Source of the DNA: UBA2279 sp034399355
GTDB taxonomy: Bacteria; Actinomycetota; Coriobacteriia; Anaerosomatales; Anaerosomataceae
Direction: 5' to 3'
Length of the DNA: 27,596 bases
Assembly: GCA_034399355.1 (NCBI GenBank)
Contig: JAXMMT010000024.1
Location: 1-27,596, forward strand
Shown: piece by piece, positions 23,413 to 27,596 of the stretch
Numbering within the stretch: the first letter of the stretch is position 1
How the letters are laid out: every line of letters starts with the position of its first letter
The notes under the pieces: generated by a model
The model's database searches: none
What the model saw: the letters and a program-made list of their open reading frames with translations, nothing else
Told to the model about the DNA's origin: nothing
Translations under genes and position numbers: made by a program

Positions 23413-24600
23413 CTAGAGCGAGCTAGATAGGAAATCCTCAAGGCTGGTTCCGCCGGGTCCCACTAGCTCGGTTCGGACACGTGATCCGAACGCCTCGCGG
23501 AAGGACTCGAGACCGACGAGGCCGCCGGAGGTCAGGACGCTCTTGACCTCTACCGCCCGGATGCAGTCGTCAAGCTCGACGACGTAGTCCACCTCCATGT
23601 CGACGCCACCCTTCTTCATGCGCCAGTAGTGGACCGGCACATGACTCGCACGAGTGCGCGCCAGCAGGTTGGCGCCGACGGCCGCGTCGACAAGGTGCCC
23701 CCACGCCTCCGAATCCTGCCGAGTCTGCTCGAATGAGCGGCCTGTGATTGCGGCGATGAGAGCCGTGTTGTGTACGGCGAGCTTGGGAGTAGACCGCCGC
23801 CGCCGGGCAGCATCGCCAGCGTATTTCTGAAGTCCAGTGACGAGTTCGGCCGCATCCAGCAGATCAAGGTAGGTTGCCACGGTCGTCGTGTTTCCCGCGT
23901 CCTGAAGTGCCCCGACCATCTTCTCGAACGAGAGTTCGCGACCGGCATACTCGCACGCCAGGCTGAAGAGGCGGCGCAAGAGGGCCGGCTTCTCGATCCT
24001 GCTCATCAGCAGGATGTCTCGAGAGACCGTGGTTTCGATGATGGAATCAAGGATGTATGAACGCCATCTGTCGAAGTCGTTTACCAACGAAGCAGAACCC
24101 GGGTAGCCGCCATAAAAGATGAACGTGTCCAGGTTCCACCCGAACGCGTCGCGACATTCAGGCCACACCCAATGCGTGTAGTGGATGATCTCGAAACGCC
24201 CGGCCAGGCTTTCCGACAGTCCTTTCTGCATCAACAGGGGAGATGACCCTGTCATGACCACGCGAATGTCGCGTCCGGCGAACGTGTCCTCGTCCCAGAG
24301 CCGCTTGACCCGCTCGGACCAGTCGCCGATCTTCTGCACTTCATCAATTGCAAGAAGCACGGGCTGTCCGCCATCTGCGTGCAGTCCTCGCGCGATCGCC
24401 CACTGCTCTTCAAGCCACACGGCGGACCGCAGCATCGCGGCATCGGCCGTAGCGTAGTGAGAGGGAAGGTTTAGCTTGTCGAACACCTGCTGAAGCGACG
24501 TTGTCTTACCTACCTGGCGTGGGCCGACAAGCATCTGGATGAACTGCCGGGATTCGCGCATTCGAGAGGCAAGGGTCGCGGTCTGTTGGCGTTCAAACAT
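23413..24600 (-). CDS. AAA-type ATPase with DUF4143 domain (second copy)
   Basis: The 395-residue protein has Walker A VGPRQVGKTT and Walker B LLAIDEVQ, with the sensor segment VMTGSSPLLM. A C-terminal DUF4143 domain follows, with the nuclease-like EVDYVVELDDCIRAVEVKS. Like the first copy it is a family of unknown role, but the two share only motif-level similarity. ATG 24600 is chosen for the AGGTGG SD six bases upstream; an in-frame TTG at 24618 is less likely. Its promoter is overlaid by two palindromes sharing the ACTCAAT half-site, indicating tight repression. A vapBC pair lies upstream on the same strand. Confidence 0.87.
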   Translation of the reverse strand: MFERQQTATLASRMRESRQFIQMLVGPRQVGKTTSLQQVFDKLNLPSHYATADAAMLRSAVWLEEQWAIARGLHADGGQPVLLAIDEVQKIGDWSERVKRLWDEDTFAGRDIRVVMTGSSPLLMQKGLSESLAGRFEIIHYTHWVWPECRDAFGWNLDTFIFYGGYPGSASLVNDFDRWRSYILDSIIETTVSRDILLMSRIEKPALLRRLFSLACEYAGRELSFEKMVGALQDAGNTTTVATYLDLLDAAELVTGLQKYAGDAARRRRSTPKLAVHNTALIAAITGRSFEQTRQDSEAWGHLVDAAVGANLLARTRASHVPVHYWRMKKGGVDMEVDYVVELDDCIRAVEVKSVLTSGGLVGLESFREAFGSRVRTELVGPGGTSLEDFLSSSL

Positions 24601-24626
24601 GTGTTCCCACCTGCCCAAATAGGATT

Positions 24627-24675
24627 AACTCAATGCAATGAGTTATTTATCTCACTCAATTGAGTTAATTGTCAA
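24627..24675 (-). promoter_or_regulatory. Promoter with two operator palindromes of second DUF4143 ATPase
   Basis: On the minus strand, a consensus -35 TTGACA (24670-24675) and -10 GATAAA (24646-24651) are 18 bases apart. Palindrome 1, AACTCAATGCAATGAGTT (24627-24644), sits over the start site. Palindrome 2, ACTCAATTGAGT (24654-24665), lies between the boxes. The shared half-site suggests one repressor binding both. Confidence 0.7.
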
Positions 24676-24692
24676 TGCTGTGCACCCACCGC

Positions 24693-25106
24693 TCAACCTG
24701 TAATCAACACGGCCCTTTCGCCGATGACCGTTGTCGCTATCGCGAACAACCTGCGATCTGCGGTCACGAGCGTCGCATCGTTCTCGACTGCCAACGCGAG
24801 ATACACGCAGTCGTACACGGAGTGGTTCACGTGGCAAGCCAGGGAGAGGGCTGCCGGTGTCAAAGAGTTGGCGTCTATGATGCGCATCTCCGCTCGATCG
24901 AGCGCAGCCAGTGCCCTGAGCGCTTGACCTGAATCCCACTCTCCACGCCGCACCTTCTTCCACAGTGCCTGCGCGCATTCGATGCGCGCCCACGAGGGGG
25001 CGATCACCGTGTCGGCCGCTTTGTACGCGCGTGCCGCTGCGTCAGTCCCCGGCTCCTCAGCGACGAGCTTCACGAGGACGCTCGCATCGAAGACCACAGC
25101 GCTCAC
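24693..25106 (-). CDS. vapC: PIN-domain VapC-type toxin (module 3)
   Basis: The 137-residue protein is a classic VapC: VVFDASVLVKLV (first Asp), RIECAQALW (Glu), SVYDCVYLALA (Asp) and LVTADRRLF (Asp), all four acidic positions intact. ATG 25106 overlaps the vapB stop as ATGA. Toxin activity is expected to be ribonucleolytic and neutralised by the preceding antitoxin. Confidence 0.92.
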   Translation of the reverse strand: MSAVVFDASVLVKLVAEEPGTDAAARAYKAADTVIAPSWARIECAQALWKKVRRGEWDSGQALRALAALDRAEMRIIDANSLTPAALSLACHVNHSVYDCVYLALAVENDATLVTADRRLFAIATTVIGERAVLITG

Positions 25107-25333
25107 CGCGTGTCCCGGTCCTCTCGGATATCGAGGGTCGAGTCGTACGTGCTCGCAGGCAGCTCGGCACGCAGTCGCTCGAGCATCGCGACCGACTCGA
25201 CTTTCGACAGGCGTACCGAGCCCTTCAGCGTGTCGTGTATCTCAGCCTGCAGGGAACGACCGTGCTGCTCGGCGCGGGTCTTGAGCTTGGCCATCGTGTC
25301 CTCGTCCAGTCCTCGGATCAGGAAGTCGGGCAT
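25103..25333 (-). CDS. vapB: FitA/VapB-type antitoxin (module 3)
   Basis: The 76-residue protein begins MPDFLIRGLDEDTMAKLKTR and carries GRSLQAEIHD, the same FitA-like ribbon-helix-helix signature as module 1. ATG 25333 has AGGAGG eight bases upstream. A longer frame to 26005 is antisense to serS. A nested palindrome covers its promoter. Confidence 0.9.
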   Translation of the reverse strand: MPDFLIRGLDEDTMAKLKTRAEQHGRSLQAEIHDTLKGSVRLSKVESVAMLERLRAELPASTYDSTLDIREDRDTR

Positions 25334-25342
25334 CTGGGACAC

Positions 25343-25379
25343 CTCCTCTGGTATCACAATGATACCACCATCAGAGGAG
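25343..25379 (-). promoter_or_regulatory. Nested palindromic operator and extended -10 of vapBC module 3
   Basis: Inner arms TGGTATC (25349-25355) and GATACCA (25361-25367) surround a 5-base spacer; outer arms CTCCTCTG (25343-25350) and CAGAGGAG (25372-25379) are also perfect. The minus strand contains the extended -10 TGGTATCAT (25359-25367) inside the inner palindrome, so antitoxin binding would block initiation. Confidence 0.6.
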
Positions 25380-25447
25380 CGCTCCACCTCACACCCTGCG
25401 CTATACTCCCAACCAGGTCCTGAACGCATTCCGACCGGAGGCCTCCC

Positions 25448-26728
25448 ATGCTCGATGCACGCTTCGTCCGAGACAACCTCGACGCCGTCAAACAGGCGAT
25501 GGCGAGTCGCGCCTGCGAGTGGGACTTCGCCGCTTTCTCGCGTCTGGATGAAGAGCGCCGCGAGCTCATCGGGCAGGTGGAAGCGTTGCAGGCACGCCGC
25601 AACGAGGCGTCCAAGCAGATCGGCGAGCTGATGAAGTCCGGCAAGCGCGATGAGGCCGAGACGCGCAAAGCCGAGGTCCGCGAGGTCAACGAGGGTATCT
25701 CGGCCATCGATGAGCGTCTCGTGAAGGTGGACGAGGACGTCCTCGAGCTGCTGCTGACCATCCCTAACATCCCCGACGCGAGCGCGCCTGTTGGCGCGGA
25801 TGAGACCGACAATGTCGAGGTCCGCCGCTGGGGCACGCCGCGCGAGTTCGACTTCGAGCCCAAGGCGCACTGGGACCTCGGTCCCGAACTCGGCGTCATC
25901 GACTTCGAGCGCGGCGTAAAGCTCGCCAAGAGCCGGTTCGTCGTTCTCGGCAACCATGGCGCGCGCCTGAACCGCGCGCTCATCAACTTCATGCTCGACA
26001 CGCACGCGGAGCGCGGCTACACGGAGTGGTCGGTGCCGGCGCTCGCCAACGCCGACACGCTCACCGGCACGGGCCAGCTGCCCAAGTTCGAAGACGACCT
26101 CTTCAAGACAGATGAGGGCCTGTACCTGATTCCCACCGCCGAGGTGCAGCTCACCAACCTACATCGCGATGAGGTGCTTGAGGCCGCCGACTTGCCGCTG
26201 AACTACTGTGCGTACACGCCATGCTTCCGCGAAGAAGCGGGCGCTGCTGGCCGAGACACCCGCGGCATGATCCGCGTGCACCAGTTCGACAAGGTCGAGA
26301 TGGTGAAGTTCGCCACGCCTGAGACAAGCTACGACGAGCTTGAGGGTATGGTGGCCGATGCTGGCAACATCATGGAGCTGCTCGGCCTGCCGTATCGCGT
26401 GATCACGCTGTGTACGGGCGACATGGGCTTCTCGGCAGCGAAGACCTACGACCTTGAAGTCTGGCTGCCCAGCTACAACGCCTACAAGGAGATCTCGAGC
26501 TGCAGCAACTGCACGGATTTCCAGGCGCGGCGCGCGTCCATCAAGTATCGCGGCGCCGAGTTCAAGGGCAGTCGTTTCGCACACACGCTCAACGGAAGTG
26601 GCCTGGCGGTGGGACGCTGTCTGGTGGCCGTGCTGGAAAACTACCAGCAGGCGGACGGTAGCGTCATCGTGCCCGAGGTCTTGCGCCCCTACATGGGCGG
26701 GCTTGAGGTCATTACAGCGGATTCCTAG
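25448..26728 (+). CDS. serS: Seryl-tRNA synthetase
   Basis: The 426-residue class II synthetase has the N-terminal coiled-coil tRNA-binding arm (about 25-105) and the catalytic domain. That domain contains motif 2 FREEAGAAGRDTRGMIRVHQ and motif 3 LNGSGLAVGRCLVAVLENYQ. It charges tRNA-Ser with serine in the cytosol. ATG 25448 has GGAGG six bases upstream. A -10-like TATACT (25402-25407) lacks a clear -35. No T-box leader is seen in the short upstream gap. Its stop codon overlaps that of the convergent cytochrome gene. Confidence 0.97.
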   Translation: MLDARFVRDNLDAVKQAMASRACEWDFAAFSRLDEERRELIGQVEALQARRNEASKQIGELMKSGKRDEAETRKAEVREVNEGISAIDERLVKVDEDVLELLLTIPNIPDASAPVGADETDNVEVRRWGTPREFDFEPKAHWDLGPELGVIDFERGVKLAKSRFVVLGNHGARLNRALINFMLDTHAERGYTEWSVPALANADTLTGTGQLPKFEDDLFKTDEGLYLIPTAEVQLTNLHRDEVLEAADLPLNYCAYTPCFREEAGAAGRDTRGMIRVHQFDKVEMVKFATPETSYDELEGMVADAGNIMELLGLPYRVITLCTGDMGFSAAKTYDLEVWLPSYNAYKEISSCSNCTDFQARRASIKYRGAEFKGSRFAHTLNGSGLAVGRCLVAVLENYQQADGSVIVPEVLRPYMGGLEVITADS

Positions 26729-27594
26729 TACGGTGTGCTGGGCTTGCCGCGCACGTGGCAACTCGAGCAGAACGTCTCCGCATGGCACGCGTAGCACGAC
26801 TCGAGCGGGTTGACGCCGCCGTCGATCACGTCGTCATGGCGCCTGCGCCAGGTGCCGTCCGCCGGGTCGTAGTCCGGGTGATGGCACAGCGTGCACGTGT
26901 AGCTGTCGTTGGCGGCTGCGCCAGTCTTGTTATGGCACTTCGCGCAACCGGCCGCATCCTTGGCGGCGAACTCCTGACTGTGCGCCGCGACGAACCCGCC
27001 CGGGTGTGGAATCGGCGTGCCGTGGCAGTCCGTGCAGAACCGGGCGAGATGACACGTGTCGCACTCGTTGACGACCGCCACGGGCGGAACGTTCACCCCT
27101 ACCAGTGGCTTCCCGCCGCCGTCCGCGGCCGCGTTCCACGCCGCCTGCGCCGACGCCGCCTGTTCCTCCTCGGCCATGAATGCGACCGTATGGCCCTTCG
27201 ACTCCCCGCGCGGTGTGTACCAGCCCTCGGCGTCGTGCGACGGCGGGACAAGGTCGAAGCCGCTTGTGTGGCACGCCACACACTCGCCGGGCGCACGGTA
27301 CTCGCTTGCCCAGGCTTCTCCGAGCGAGTGGCAACGATAGCATGCGGTCATCGCCATGAAGTCCTGCTTGGGTGCGTTGCCCTCGATCTCGAGTGTGATG
27401 GCAGCCTCCGGATGCGCCACCCGGTTGTGGCACGCCGTGCACCCGATACCCGCCTCCTCGTGCGCGGCGTGGTCGATCACGATGCCCGCGCTCGGCGTGA
27501 CGTGCCGCTGCTCCATCACGTGGCACTGCGCACACTGCGCGGACGACATCGATAGCGCCACGTGGCTCATTGCGTTGACGGGTTGCTCCACGTT
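26725..27594 (-). CDS. Ten-haem c-type cytochrome, 5' end beyond window
   Basis: The visible 289 residues contain ten CxxCH haem-attachment motifs (CAQCH, CTACH, CYRCH, CVACH, CDTCH, CTDCH, CAKCH, CTLCH, CYACH, CSSCH). The frame stays open to the right edge, and a GTG at 27591 is the first visible start but is not preceded by an SD. A signal peptide or membrane anchor is therefore expected outside the window, and further haems may precede. Interspersed His residues may ligate haem iron. Such proteins carry electrons across the envelope in anaerobic respiration; the partner is unknown. The C-terminus RGKPSTPY has no membrane helix. Confidence 0.9.
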   Translation of the reverse strand, partial: NVEQPVNAMSHVALSMSSAQCAQCHVMEQRHVTPSAGIVIDHAAHEEAGIGCTACHNRVAHPEAAITLEIEGNAPKQDFMAMTACYRCHSLGEAWASEYRAPGECVACHTSGFDLVPPSHDAEGWYTPRGESKGHTVAFMAEEEQAASAQAAWNAAADGGGKPLVGVNVPPVAVVNECDTCHLARFCTDCHGTPIPHPGGFVAAHSQEFAAKDAAGCAKCHNKTGAAANDSYTCTLCHHPDYDPADGTWRRRHDDVIDGGVNPLESCYACHAETFCSSCHVRGKPSTPY

Positions 27595-27596
27595 GC

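Noticed and set aside
25343..25379. RNA hairpin hiding the SD of vapB module 3
   Set aside because: The extended -10 lies within the repeat, so the upstream arm would not be transcribed; a DNA operator explains it better.
1..27596. CRISPR arrays, insertion sequences, prophage genes or riboswitches
   Set aside because: No regularly spaced repeats, transposase or phage motifs, or recognisable riboswitch cores were seen anywhere in the window.

Overview
The window is GC-rich throughout, densely coded, and reads as part of the chromosome of an anaerobic actinobacterium, most likely of the Coriobacteriia/Anaerosomatales type. This is an inference from gene content: a minimal SufC-SufB iron-sulfur scaffold, an archaeal-type phosphoglycerate mutase relative, larB-larC for the nickel-pincer cofactor, a HemW/HutW-like radical SAM enzyme, and a ten-haem c-type cytochrome. 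No ribosomal RNA or species marker is present, so the placement is provisional.

Layout. Positions 1-1170 hold the 3' part of a polytopic GT-C-like membrane glycosyltransferase. Next come a 37-codon remnant of a Ser/Thr kinase (minus strand), tRNA-Leu(CAG) with its promoter, and a strong hairpin terminator. From 1607 to 5866 a minus-strand operon encodes a MarR regulator and the two halves of an asymmetric ABC exporter; a palindrome over the promoter -10 box indicates autorepression. Divergent from it lie the radical SAM protein and a 70-residue Cys-rich protein. sufC-sufB (minus) follow, then a divergent MutY-like glycosylase that lacks the iron-sulfur cluster cysteines. larB-larC (minus, stop/start overlap) face it. 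A plus-strand block follows: a GAF-GGDEF membrane diguanylate cyclase overlapping prephenate dehydratase, then a PHP-domain phosphoesterase.

Positions 16.3-25.3 kb are an accessory-flavoured zone. It contains two DUF4143-type AAA ATPases, each with palindromic operators laid over its own promoter, three VapBC-type toxin-antitoxin pairs, and a small DUF3883-like putative nuclease. Metabolic genes are interspersed: a phosphoglycerate mutase relative, a class I methyltransferase, and a divergent PP-loop protein next to a small unknown protein. The last two genes share an identical 16-base upstream element that looks like a leaderless extended -10 promoter. The window ends with serS and, convergent with it, the multihaem cytochrome, whose 5' end lies outside.

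How the genes work together: most belong to independent small operons. The clear functional units are MarR with its exporter, SufC with SufB, LarB with LarC, and each VapB with its VapC. I see no CRISPR array, insertion sequence, prophage or complete restriction system. The most system-like unexplained element is the set of DUF4143 ATPases and toxin-antitoxin modules with individual operator architectures. The most unusual proteins are the clusterless MutY relative, the SufC with a C-terminal CxxCxxC, and the variant PP-loop protein.
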